A stretch of 64,000 bases of DNA, from the NCBI RefSeq assembly GCF_000802155.2, contig NZ_JQGJ02000001.1, forward strand, positions 248,001 through 312,000. The letters run 5' to 3'. This DNA is from Pseudomonas frederiksbergensis. Its GTDB lineage: Bacteria > Pseudomonadota > Gammaproteobacteria > Pseudomonadales > Pseudomonadaceae. The stretch's first letter is position 1. Each line of letters starts with the position of its first letter. Both the position numbers and the translations under genes were made by a program. Of this stretch, positions 27,326 through 35,332 are shown piece after piece. The notes under the pieces were generated by a model. The model ran no database searches. It had not been told where the DNA came from and was given only the letters and a program-made list of their open reading frames with translations.

Positions 27326-28321
27326 ATGATCACTCGCCAACTCGGCCACCAAGGCCCACACGTCAGCGCCATCGGCCTGGGCTGCATGGGCATGTCTGAC
27401 TTCTACACTACCGGCGCGGATGAGCGAGAGGCGATCGCCACGCTCCACCGCGCCATCGAGCTCGGCGTAACGCACTTCGATACCGCCGACATGTACGGGC
27501 CGTATACCAACGAAGAGCTGCTTGGACGGGCCTTGCGCGGCAAGCGTGAAGGGATCTGCCTGGCAAGCAAGTTCGGCCTGGTGCGCAGCGCCGATCCACA
27601 CGCCAGGGGCGTCAATGGGCGCCCCGAATACGTTAGGCAATCGGTCGACGGCAGCCTCAAGCGCCTCGAAACCGATTACCTCGATCTCTACTACCAGCAC
27701 CGTATCGACCCGCAGGTGCCAGTCGAAGAAACGATTGGCGCGATGGCTGAGTTGGTCAAGGCCGGCAAGGTCCGCCACATCGGGATTTCAGAGGCCAGCG
27801 CCGAAACCATCCAGCGTGCCCATGCCGTGCATCCCCTGGCGGCGGTGCAAAGCGAATATTCGCTGTGGTCCAGGGAGCCGGAACACAACGGCGTGCTCGA
27901 AACCTGCCGGCGCCTGGGGATCGCTTTTGTTGCCTACAGCCCTTTGGGGCGTGGCTTTTTGACCGGGGAACTGAAGACCCCGGATGATTTCGCTGTCGAC
28001 GACTATCGGCGTTTCAACCCACGTTTCCAGGCTGACAATTTCTATCGCAACCTTGAGCTGGTCGAACGGGTCCGGGCCATGGCCGAGCAGAAACACATCA
28101 CTGCCTCGCAATTGGCCTTGGCTTGGGTGCTCGCCCAGGGCAGCAACGTCACCGCGATCCCGGGCACCAAGCAGCGCCGATACCTGGAAAGCAATGTCGC
28201 CGCCGCCGGCGTTCACCTGAGCAGCGATGACTTGAATCATCTCGACGCTATTTTCGCCCCCGAAGGCGCCGTGGCGGGAGAGCGGTACAGTGCAGAGGTG
28301 ATGACCTTGCTGGACGGTTGA
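27326..28321 (+). CDS. Aldo/keto reductase
   Basis: A 331-residue protein with the AKR fold signature. The catalytic tetrad is readable: Asp in [14 protein letters not shown], the Tyr four residues later, Lys in LASKFG and His in YYQHRIDP. The N-terminus ([20 protein letters not shown]) and [17 protein letters not shown] near the C-terminus place it in the AKR13-like/YakC group. These NADPH enzymes reduce aldehydes. It is preceded by a purine-rich site (AAAGGAAGAA) and faces a LysR gene. It carries no signal peptide and should be cytosolic. Confidence 0.92.
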   Translation: MITRQLGHQGPHVSAIGLGCMGMSDFYTTGADEREAIATLHRAIELGVTHFDTADMYGPYTNEELLGRALRGKREGICLASKFGLVRSADPHARGVNGRPEYVRQSVDGSLKRLETDYLDLYYQHRIDPQVPVEETIGAMAELVKAGKVRHIGISEASAETIQRAHAVHPLAAVQSEYSLWSREPEHNGVLETCRRLGIAFVAYSPLGRGFLTGELKTPDDFAVDDYRRFNPRFQADNFYRNLELVERVRAMAEQKHITASQLALAWVLAQGSNVTAIPGTKQRRYLESNVAAAGVHLSSDDLNHLDAIFAPEGAVAGERYSAEVMTLLDG

Positions 28322-28393
28322 AGGCACGTTAAACAGACTGCGACAGGCCCGTAGCCGATTGAATCGGTTTCAGGTCATCGAGATTCGTCGGAC

Positions 28394-29089
28394 TCACGCC
28401 AGCAGTTCGCTGATCCACCGGACCTGCTGTGCGATTTCCTCCACCTTCTCTTCGGCCACGGCCTGCTGCGCCCGGGTGAAACTGGCCAAGGTCTTTTGCT
28501 TGAGGCGCAGCATGCGTTGCCATTTGGCGAGGAATACCGGGCTGCGGGCCTGTAGTTGCAACGGACCGAAGTACAGCTGTTCGGCGCTGTACCGCACTGG
28601 TCCGTCGCGCTCGGCGACAATGATTTCGTAGTAGAAGCGGTTCTCCTGCAATACCTCTTCGCGCTGGATGCGGTAGTCGTTGTCCATCAACCATCGCCGC
28701 AGGGGCTGTTCGCCGCCGTTAGGCTGGAGGATCAAGCGTTCCCCGCCGTTCAGGTGACGCTTGCCGCTGTCGAGAATGTCGCGAATCGTCTCGCCGCCCA
28801 TGCCGCACATACTGATCGCCGTGATGCCGTCCGCCGGCTCGATCGCTTCGAGGCCGTTGGCCAGGCGCACGCTGATTTGTTCGTCCAGGCCACTTTCACG
28901 CACCGTGCGTTCGGCCGAGCGAAACGGCGTCAACGCCACCTCCCCCGCCACTGCCGCCGTGATCACCCCACGCTTGATCAATGCCACCGGTAAGTAGCCG
29001 TGGTCCGAGCCGATATCGGCCAGGCGCGCCCCTTTCGGCACGAGCCCCGCCACGCGTTCAAGGCGCATTGACAATGTCTGTTCGTTCAA
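28394..29089 (-). CDS. trmK: tRNA (adenine22-N1)-methyltransferase, TrmK family
   Basis: A 231-residue protein from the TTG at 29089 (LNEQTLSMRLERVAGLVP); the frame extends 19 codons further upstream, and an ATG at 29068 is also possible. The SAM motif I is LADIGSDHGYLPVALIK, followed by CGMGGETI, ILQPNGGEQPLRRWL and ENRFYYEII, which match TrmK/YqfN proteins. It methylates N1 of A22 in tRNA in characterised homologues. The C-terminus is a coiled helical extension. Cytoplasmic, single gene. Confidence 0.85.
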   Translation of the reverse strand: MNEQTLSMRLERVAGLVPKGARLADIGSDHGYLPVALIKRGVITAAVAGEVALTPFRSAERTVRESGLDEQISVRLANGLEAIEPADGITAISMCGMGGETIRDILDSGKRHLNGGERLILQPNGGEQPLRRWLMDNDYRIQREEVLQENRFYYEIIVAERDGPVRYSAEQLYFGPLQLQARSPVFLAKWQRMLRLKQKTLASFTRAQQAVAEEKVEEIAQQVRWISELLA

Positions 29090-29243
29090 GCGTGCGATCC
29101 TGTTTTCTGTCGCCCATATGGCGACTGCCTTGGCGAGGCTTGGCATGTTACCAGCGGTGGAAGGTAAAAATTGTCAGCACGTGATTGGGTCTATGCTTGT
29201 CTTGGGTTCGCCAGCAAGGGCGCACCGTCCATCAGGAGAACAC

Positions 29244-29975
29244 GTGAAGCATTCGATGCCTGCCGCAGCGCTGCTCTGCCTGTTGCTCGGTTCTGCGACC
29301 GCAGACGAGCAGTATCAGGTCGTCACTGAGGAATGGGCGCCCTACAACTATGTAGAGGATGACCAGCTCACCGGCATGACCACGGAAATCGTCCGGGCCA
29401 TCATGACGCTGACCGGCGACCACTTCGAAATCTCGGTGCAACCCAGCATGCGCGCCACGCAGGTATTGAAGAACCGGCCCAAGACCATCATGTACTCGCT
29501 GTTCCGCACACCGGAGCGCGAGCCGTTGTACAAGTGGGTCGGGCCGATTGTCGAAGAATCCATCCACGCCTACCAGCGCGCCGACTCGCCACCGATCGAT
29601 ACCCTGGAGCAACTGCTGCACGCGCCGCAGATCACCACGCGACACGCGGGCCTGGTGCCACAGACCTTGCAGTCGCTGGGGTTCAAGAACCTGGACAAGA
29701 GTGCGACCGAAAGCAGGCTGCTCTACCGCATGCTGCTGGCCGGACGAACCAGCATCATCGTCGGCGACACCGCTGCCGGAGTGGCGTACTACAGTCGCCA
29801 GTTGAACATCGCCCCGGGCATGTTGCGCAAGATTCCCATCGAACTTTACCGCTCATCGCTGTACATCGCCTTCAGCACCGACAGCGACGACCAAGTGATC
29901 GCCGCGTGGAGCAAGGCGCTGGAACAACTGCGCCGGTCCGGAGAGTTGACACGCATCCAACGGCGCTATGAGTAA
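29244..29975 (+). CDS. Periplasmic solute-binding protein (family 3, amino-acid type)
   Basis: A 243-residue protein from the GTG at 29244, placed 4 bases after AGGAGA. The signal peptide is MKHSMPAAALLCLLLGSATA. The mature part, beginning YQVVTEEWAPYNY with LTGMTTEIVRAIM, is the SBP_bac_3 fold. Members bind amino acids or act as sensors. No ABC permease or ATPase is nearby, so this is a lone binding protein, a common pattern in pseudomonads. Ligand unknown. Confidence 0.85.
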   Translation: MKHSMPAAALLCLLLGSATADEQYQVVTEEWAPYNYVEDDQLTGMTTEIVRAIMTLTGDHFEISVQPSMRATQVLKNRPKTIMYSLFRTPEREPLYKWVGPIVEESIHAYQRADSPPIDTLEQLLHAPQITTRHAGLVPQTLQSLGFKNLDKSATESRLLYRMLLAGRTSIIVGDTAAGVAYYSRQLNIAPGMLRKIPIELYRSSLYIAFSTDSDDQVIAAWSKALEQLRRSGELTRIQRRYE

Positions 29976-30005
29976 GCTGCCAAACCCTGAAATGACTCGC
30001 TCGGA

Positions 30006-30464
30006 TCAAGGCTCGCCGGCGATGCGCCTGACCCTGTGGCAATCCCATGGCTGCAGTTTCTGACCATTCGACGCGCGGACCTCGATAGGCATCAGCGGCT
30101 CGCCCGAGGCGTTGTCCAGCAGTACAGACCGCGTTTCCTGCGCGCTGAACAGAAACCGTTCGCCCCACTGCCGCAAGCTGACCACGATCGGGAAAATCTC
30201 CTGGCCTTTTTGCGTCAGGACATATTCCTTGTAGGCACTTCCGTCCGAGGCGGGCTGCACGTCGAATACGCCGACGTCGACCAATGCCTTTAGGCGCGAT
30301 GCGAGGATGTTCTTGGCGACGCCCAGGCTCTTCTGGAACTCGCTGAAGCGGCGGATGCCATCGAAGGCGTCGCGGATGATCATCAGTGACCAGCGGTCGC
30401 CGATGATGTCCAGTGTTCGGGCTACTGGGCACTCGCTGTTCGGGGAGGGGGTAGTTTCTGACAT
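30006..30464 (-). CDS. HxlR-family winged-helix regulator
   Basis: A 152-residue protein with the HxlR core: CPVARTLDIIGDRWSLMIIRDAF (Cys12 at the family position), RFSEFQKSLGVAKNILASRLK and a wing with YVLTQKG. HxlR regulators often sense reactive species through the N-terminal Cys. The C-terminal extension of about 45 residues (after RQWGERF) ends in DCHRVRRIAGEP. It is divergent from an MFS gene, with a large perfect palindrome between them. Starts behind AGGAA. Confidence 0.92.
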   Translation of the reverse strand: MSETTPSPNSECPVARTLDIIGDRWSLMIIRDAFDGIRRFSEFQKSLGVAKNILASRLKALVDVGVFDVQPASDGSAYKEYVLTQKGQEIFPIVVSLRQWGERFLFSAQETRSVLLDNASGEPLMPIEVRASNGQKLQPWDCHRVRRIAGEP

Positions 30465-30562
30465 TGTGGTTCCTGGTTGTTTGCGCTGTTTTGTTCGTGT
30501 GTATATCCCCGGCAGAAAAAACCCGCGCCACCGAAAAGATTCATCGCAGCCCCATCAAACTA

Positions 30563-30616
30563 GTTGCAATTCAAAACCTAATCAAGCAAGACTCCAATCA
30601 GGTTTTTATTTGCAAC
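30563..30616. promoter_or_regulatory. 54-bp interrupted palindrome, probable HxlR operator
   Basis: GTTGCAA (30563-30569), 3 bp, AAAACCT (30573-30579), a 20-bp centre, then AGGTTTT (30600-30606), 3 bp, TTGCAAC (30610-30616). Both arm pairs are perfect inverted repeats about one centre, between the divergent hxlR and MFS starts. Two dimers could bind here; this is inferred. Confidence 0.7.
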
Positions 30617-30633
30617 CAGATTGGAAGGCGCAC

Positions 30634-31899
30634 ATGACCGCATACCCCCCCCCAAGCCAAGGCCTCTCACCCTCTTTAACAACCCTTTTCTCCATCACCT
30701 GCGCACTGGCAGTCGCCAACGTCTACTTCGCCCAACCGCTCCTCGCCTCGATGGCCGAAAGCCTGGGCGTCGCTCCCGCCGCGATCGGCATCGTCGTCAC
30801 AGCGACTCAACTCGGATACGCACTGGGATTACTTTTCATCGTCCCGCTGGGCGACAAAACCAACGGCAAACGGCTCATCCTGACCCTGGTAACGTTGTCC
30901 GCAATCGCACTGGCAGCCGTCGGCGCATCCCAGCATTGGCTCGTCCTGCTGGGCGCCATGATCATGACCGGCTTGCTCGCTGTCGTCGTCCAGGTGCTCG
31001 TGGCCTACGCCGCCGTGCTATCTGCGCCAACACGCCGTGGCCAGGCCGTGGGAACCCTCACCAGCGCGATCGTGCTGGGCATACTTCTGGCGCGGTTCAT
31101 TTCCGGATTCATTGCCGACCTCGCAGGCTGGCGCGCGGTCTATCTTGTGTCGTCGGGACTGATGCTGATCATCGCGACCGTATTCTGGAAAGTGGCTCCC
31201 ACCACCGCGCCGCCGCGTAATCGGCAGTCCTACCCGGCGCTGATCCGCTCACTGTTCCAACTGTTCATGACCGAACCGCTATTGCGGACCAGAGGCCTGT
31301 TCGCGCTGCTGATCTTCGCCGCATTTTCCGTACTGTGGACGGCTATGGTGCTACCATTGAGCGCCCCGCCGCTGTCGCTGTCCCACACCGCCATCGGCCT
31401 GTTTGGCCTGGCCGGGGTTGCCGGAGCGCTGGCGGCCAGCAGAGCCGGTCGCTGGGCCGATCGGGGTTTGGGACACCGCGTGACCGGCGTGTCGCTGGGG
31501 CTCCTGGTGCTCTCATGGCTACCTATCTCGTTCGCCGAAAGCTCTCTGATCGCCCTGGTCTGCGGCGTGGTTCTGCTCGACTTCGCCGTACAAGCCGTGC
31601 ACGTCACCAACCAGAGCCTGATTTTCGCCGCACGTCCCGACGCGCAGAGTCGCATGGTCGGCGCCTACATGTGCTTCTACTCGATCGGCAGTGCGCTCGG
31701 TGCTGCCGCCGCGACCCAGGTCTATGCACGCTGGGGCTGGATCGCAGTCAGTTGGCTGGGCGGGTTGATCAGTCTTGGCGCGTTGGTTGTGTGGGCTGTT
31801 TCGGTCTATCGGGCCCAGCCAGTCGCTCGCTTATCCTGCCCTACACGATCTTGCACATCAGGCCGTCCGAAGAATAGCGTCAGGGGCACGGAACGCTAA
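30634..31899 (+). CDS. MFS transporter, drug/arabinose-efflux type
   Basis: A 421-residue protein from the ATG at 30634, behind GGAAGG. It has about 12 membrane segments, beginning LSPSLTTLFSITCALAVANVYFAQPLLASM, with ATQLGYALGLLFIVPLGD as the loop 2-3 signature. The VYFAQPLL segment is common in the DHA1/YnfM-like exporters. It is controlled most likely by the divergent HxlR gene. A poly-C run lies within codons 5-8. The C-terminal tail after residue 400 is hydrophilic and may be extra. Confidence 0.88.
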   Translation: MTAYPPPSQGLSPSLTTLFSITCALAVANVYFAQPLLASMAESLGVAPAAIGIVVTATQLGYALGLLFIVPLGDKTNGKRLILTLVTLSAIALAAVGASQHWLVLLGAMIMTGLLAVVVQVLVAYAAVLSAPTRRGQAVGTLTSAIVLGILLARFISGFIADLAGWRAVYLVSSGLMLIIATVFWKVAPTTAPPRNRQSYPALIRSLFQLFMTEPLLRTRGLFALLIFAAFSVLWTAMVLPLSAPPLSLSHTAIGLFGLAGVAGALAASRAGRWADRGLGHRVTGVSLGLLVLSWLPISFAESSLIALVCGVVLLDFAVQAVHVTNQSLIFAARPDAQSRMVGAYMCFYSIGSALGAAAATQVYARWGWIAVSWLGGLISLGALVVWAVSVYRAQPVARLSCPTRSCTSGRPKNSVRGTER

Positions 31900-31925
31900 G
31901 CCCCCAGGCCACATAAAGCCTTTGC

Positions 31926-32777
31926 CTACAGCCGAAAACGCTGCTGCATGGCCTCGCCAAGCAGATCGACCGCTTCTTCGGTACACGAGGCTTCGGACCG
32001 CATGAATACCACCTCATGGTCCGTGATCACCGGTAGATCACTGAGGATCCGCATATCCTTCGTCACGCGGCCACGGTCGATCAGGCTGATCGCCAAACCG
32101 GCTTCCACGCACGCCTTGACGGCCTGGTTCGATGGGCTTTCCAGGACGATTCGCACCCTGCGCCCGCTTTGCCGGAGCGCCTGCAACATGACTTGGCGGT
32201 AAGGGCATTGCGGCGCATGCACGGCTAGCGCAAGGGGCTCCGTCAGACTCGCGGATGCGTGTATGGCCGCAACCCAGACTGGCGTGGTGGTGACCAGGAC
32301 CTCCCCGGCCTGCCGTTGACCTTTCGGCAGGGTGAGCACGGCCGCTTGAAGCTTGCCGCGCTGCACCTGTTCACGCAGCGCATAGCTGGGCGCGGTCTTG
32401 AGTTCCAGGATCACGTTGGGCCAGGCTGCCGTGAACGTCGGGAGAATGTCGCGAATGACGTGGTCCGCATATTCGTCCGGCACGCCGAGCATGATGCGTC
32501 CCGCCAATTGTGTGCCGTGGAGATCGGCGAGCACACGGTCGTGGGTCGCGAGCAGCTCCGTGGTGGAAATGAGCAAGCGCTTGCCCAGGGCAGTCAGGGA
32601 GACCGCCTGATTGTCACGGTTCAGCAAGCGCCCCCCGGCGACGGCTTCCAATCGCTGAATGTGGACGCTCACCGCCGCCGGACTTTTATGAAGCTGCTGC
32701 GCCGCGCCGCTGAACTTGCCCAACCGCGCGACCGCATGAAAGGTCCGGATCAGCTCGATATCCAGTATGGCTGTCAT
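31926..32777 (-). CDS. LysR-family transcriptional regulator
   Basis: A 283-residue LysR protein with the N-terminal winged helix (DIELIRTFHAVARLGKFSGAAQQL, SPAAVSVHIQRLEAVAG) and an effector-binding domain from about residue 90. The C-terminus (VVFMRSEASCTEEAVDLL) is shorter than the usual 295-305 residues. It diverges from an EamA transporter gene, whose expression it probably controls. A GTTCAA-N5-TTGAAC palindrome lies two bases before its ATG, suggesting self-regulation. Confidence 0.92.
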   Translation of the reverse strand: MTAILDIELIRTFHAVARLGKFSGAAQQLHKSPAAVSVHIQRLEAVAGGRLLNRDNQAVSLTALGKRLLISTTELLATHDRVLADLHGTQLAGRIMLGVPDEYADHVIRDILPTFTAAWPNVILELKTAPSYALREQVQRGKLQAAVLTLPKGQRQAGEVLVTTTPVWVAAIHASASLTEPLALAVHAPQCPYRQVMLQALRQSGRRVRIVLESPSNQAVKACVEAGLAISLIDRGRVTKDMRILSDLPVITDHEVVFMRSEASCTEEAVDLLGEAMQQRFRL

Positions 32778-32778
32778 G

Positions 32779-32795
32779 GTTCAACCTTTTTGAAC
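32779..32795. promoter_or_regulatory. 17-bp palindrome at the lysR start
   Basis: GTTCAA (32779-32784) and TTGAAC (32790-32795) form a perfect inverted repeat directly next to the lysR ATG at 32777. A LysR-type site for repression of its own gene is plausible. Confidence 0.45.
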
Positions 32796-32851
32796 AACTG
32801 CTGCAGGATATTTTGATTTATTAGATTAGGCTGCTTTCGTAGCCTGTGCTC

Positions 32852-33823
32852 ATGAACCCGACCAAATCGATTACTTGCGCGTCCTCGCCCAGCGGCTGTC
32901 AGCTGGTTCCATTGCCCTTGCTCGAAGCGGCACTGCTGGTGGCCTGGAGCTCAGGCTTCGTCGGCGCGCGATTTTCCCTTGATTACGCGCCGCCATTGCT
33001 GGTGGTGTTCTGGCGCTGCGTTCTGGTCACCCTTTTGCTGTTTCCCTTTGTCGCAAGAGAACTGCGGCAGATCTCGCCGATGACGTTGGTGAAGAATGCC
33101 GGCATCGGCCTGCTGGCGATGGCCGGCTATCTGGCCGGCATCACCCAAGGCATTGCCCTGGGCGTGCCGGCAGGCCTGGCGGCGTTGTTCGCGGACCTGC
33201 TGCCGATGGGCCTGGCACTGTTGGCCGCCGGTTTGCTGGGACAGCGCATGGCGCCGCGAGTCTGGGCAGGTCTGGTCATTGGTTTGGCAGGCGTTGCCCT
33301 CGGCACCCATGGTGCGTTGGCCTGGGGTAACGCACCCTTGTGGGTTTATGGGCTGCCACTGCTTGGCATGTTGTCGCTCGCTGCCGCGACCCTGTGGCAA
33401 AAGCACCTGCCCGCTTCGCAATCGATGGGCCTGTTGCCTAACCTCTGGCTGCAGTGCTGCGTGTCGGGCGTGGCCTTCGCCCTGATCGAGGGCTCGCAGG
33501 GCAGCTTGGCACCGATCCCCAGCACAGGTTTCGCAGTGAGTGTGTTGTGGACTGCAGGGTTGTCGACGGTTGGCGGATATGGACTCTATTGGTTGTGCCT
33601 GCGCCGCGCATCGGCCACGCGTGTTGCCAGCGTCCTGTACCTGAGCCCGCCCATAACGATGGTGTGGGCCTGGGCAATGTTCGATGAGCCGTTGTCGTGG
33701 CAAATGGCGTTGGGGATGGCGGTGTCTGCCGTCGGTATCTGGATGGTTGTGCGCGAGGAAGCACGTGAGGCGCGACGCAGAAGACCTCACGGAACGGCAG
33801 CCGAGTCGGAGACTGTCGGTTAA
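32852..33823 (+). CDS. EamA/DMT-family permease
   Basis: A 323-residue protein from the ATG at 32852 (an in-frame GTG lies six bases upstream). It has ten hydrophobic segments in two EamA halves of five (WSSGFVGARFSLDY near residue 35; LYLSPPITMVWAWAMFDEPL in the second). The latter matches the well-conserved end of the DMT exporters, which export metabolites such as amino acids. It is divergent from a LysR gene. It ends in a basic tail (EARRRRPHG). Substrate unknown. Confidence 0.9.
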   Translation: MNPTKSITCASSPSGCQLVPLPLLEAALLVAWSSGFVGARFSLDYAPPLLVVFWRCVLVTLLLFPFVARELRQISPMTLVKNAGIGLLAMAGYLAGITQGIALGVPAGLAALFADLLPMGLALLAAGLLGQRMAPRVWAGLVIGLAGVALGTHGALAWGNAPLWVYGLPLLGMLSLAAATLWQKHLPASQSMGLLPNLWLQCCVSGVAFALIEGSQGSLAPIPSTGFAVSVLWTAGLSTVGGYGLYWLCLRRASATRVASVLYLSPPITMVWAWAMFDEPLSWQMALGMAVSAVGIWMVVREEAREARRRRPHGTAAESETVG

Positions 33824-33905
33824 GTCTTCACATCGAAGCTTTTTACGATGGCCACGAAGCCGTCCTGCGAGGGGATTGCGTTTCAGCGCATGAAACAATC
33901 ACGAG

Positions 33906-33935
33906 AAAGCCCGGGCACACCGTGCACCGGGCTTT
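33906..33935. terminator. Bidirectional terminator hairpin
   Basis: AAAGCCCGG (33906-33914) pairs with CCGGGCTTT (33927-33935) between the convergent EamA and CMD genes. The A and T ends give short U-tracts on both strands. Confidence 0.75.
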
Positions 33936-33948
33936 GCAAAGCGCAGGA

Positions 33949-34296
33949 TCAAGCCGGCTGCTTAAGCGTGTCGTACGCCTCCAGCGACCGCAGCGAGTAG
34001 ATATACGCAGCACCCGCATTCAACGAGATGGCGGTTGCCAGGGCGGCGGCGACTTCCTCGCGGCTGGCGCCGGCCTTGATCGCCGCATCGGTGTGCACGC
34101 CGATGCAACCGTCGCAACGCGTGGTGATCGCCACGGCGAGGGATATCAATTCGCGGGTCTTACCATCGAGCACGTTGTTTTCGCTGGCGGCTTCGCCAAG
34201 CGCCGTATACGCCTTGACCATTTTCGGGTTGCTGCGGCCAAGGGCACCAAAGGCTTTCTGGATGGTGGGCAACAATTCGGACCAGTTATTGAACAT
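33949..34296 (-). CDS. Carboxymuconolactone decarboxylase-family (AhpD-like) protein
   Basis: A 115-residue helical protein with the redox motif Cys-Asp-Gly-Cys followed by His (TTRCDGCIGVHTDAAI, about residues 60-75), the AhpD-like core. ELISLAVAITTRC is the family lead-in. These proteins act as peroxidase partners or thiol oxidoreductases, not usually as decarboxylases. It is divergent from an AraC regulator with a cupin sensor, a very common pair in which the regulator controls this gene. Confidence 0.9.
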   Translation of the reverse strand: MFNNWSELLPTIQKAFGALGRSNPKMVKAYTALGEAASENNVLDGKTRELISLAVAITTRCDGCIGVHTDAAIKAGASREEVAAALATAISLNAGAAYIYSLRSLEAYDTLKQPA

Positions 34297-34406
34297 GGCA
34301 TTAACTCCTGAGTGGGTTGGGTGTACTGTTTCAACGCCCTCAGTTTTCCAGCTGGGCGTGGGTCGGGTTTGTTCGATCCGCTCAGTTTTTTTCGCGAAGC
34401 GCTCAA

Positions 34407-35312
34407 ATGAATGCCATCGATAAACTCATCAGCCTGGCGAACGTGCGCGGCAGCCTCGACCTGCGTTGCCAGTTCGAGGGTGACTGGGCCCTCGATCATG
34501 AACAGCAAGCCCTTGGCAATGCGCCCTACCACATCGTGCTTGCGGGTGAATGCCGGGTGGAGTTCCCCGACGGCCAGCGCTTGCCCATGCGCGCCGGCGA
34601 CATCCTGTTGTTGCCCCGGGGCGCCCGGCACATGATGCACAGCCCTGGGAAAATCGTGGCCCCGACCTCACCCAAGATCATCAGCGGCGACACGCTGCCA
34701 ATCCATCGCATCGGCGGTGCCAGCGCGGAACTGGATATGCTCTGCGGTGGATTTCACTTCAACCGCGCCTCGCTGTTGTTCGCGTCGTTGCCTGAGTATC
34801 TGGTAATTCCCAGCGGCGCGCTGCCGGCCAACGGACCATTGCCGGCACTGGTCGATGTCATTCGCGCCGAAGCGGAGGGGAACAAGGTCGGCGCGCGCTT
34901 GCTGCTGGATGCGTTGTCGCAGGCACTGTTCACTTTGATCCTGCGGGCGCACCTGGCGAACCACGGCCAGGACAGCGGCTCGTTCGCACTGCTGGGAGAC
35001 AAGCGCCTTGGCCGCGCGTGGCAGGCGATGCTGGATGATCCTGCCCATGAGTGGACGATACAAAGCCTGGCGGACCTGGCGAGCATGTCCCGGGCCAACT
35101 TCATGCGGGCATTCGTCAAAGTGGCGGGCGTCTCGCCGTGGGTACTGTTGACCCAGGTGCGCATGGAATTGGCGTTCAGCCTGCTGAGTCATTCGCATCT
35201 GGGCTTGAGCGATATCGCGGTACAGGTGGGCTATCAATCCCAGGCAGCGTTCAGCAAGAAATTCAAGGAAATCTATGGCGAGGCGCCGGGGCGCGTGAGA
35301 CGGGCGTTATAA
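34407..35312 (+). CDS. AraC-family regulator with N-terminal cupin domain
   Basis: A 301-residue protein from the ATG at 34407. Residues 1-175 are a cupin (AraC_binding_2/cupin_6-like) with ILLLPRGARHMMH. Residues 200-300 are the double helix-turn-helix (WTIQSLADLASMSRANFMRAF, LGLSDIAVQVGYQSQAAFSKKFKEIYGEAPGRVRR split over two motifs). It faces the CMD gene and probably activates it in response to an oxidant or electrophile. No clear ribosome binding site is visible in front of this ATG. Confidence 0.92.
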   Translation: MNAIDKLISLANVRGSLDLRCQFEGDWALDHEQQALGNAPYHIVLAGECRVEFPDGQRLPMRAGDILLLPRGARHMMHSPGKIVAPTSPKIISGDTLPIHRIGGASAELDMLCGGFHFNRASLLFASLPEYLVIPSGALPANGPLPALVDVIRAEAEGNKVGARLLLDALSQALFTLILRAHLANHGQDSGSFALLGDKRLGRAWQAMLDDPAHEWTIQSLADLASMSRANFMRAFVKVAGVSPWVLLTQVRMELAFSLLSHSHLGLSDIAVQVGYQSQAAFSKKFKEIYGEAPGRVRRAL

Positions 35313-35332
35313 CCCGCCTGCATCGCCGAGTA

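Noticed and set aside
30641..30651. Poly-C run near the start of the MFS gene as a phase-variation tract
   Set aside because: It is short and interrupted (cccccccccaag) and the frame continues; there is no evidence of slippage control in pseudomonads here.
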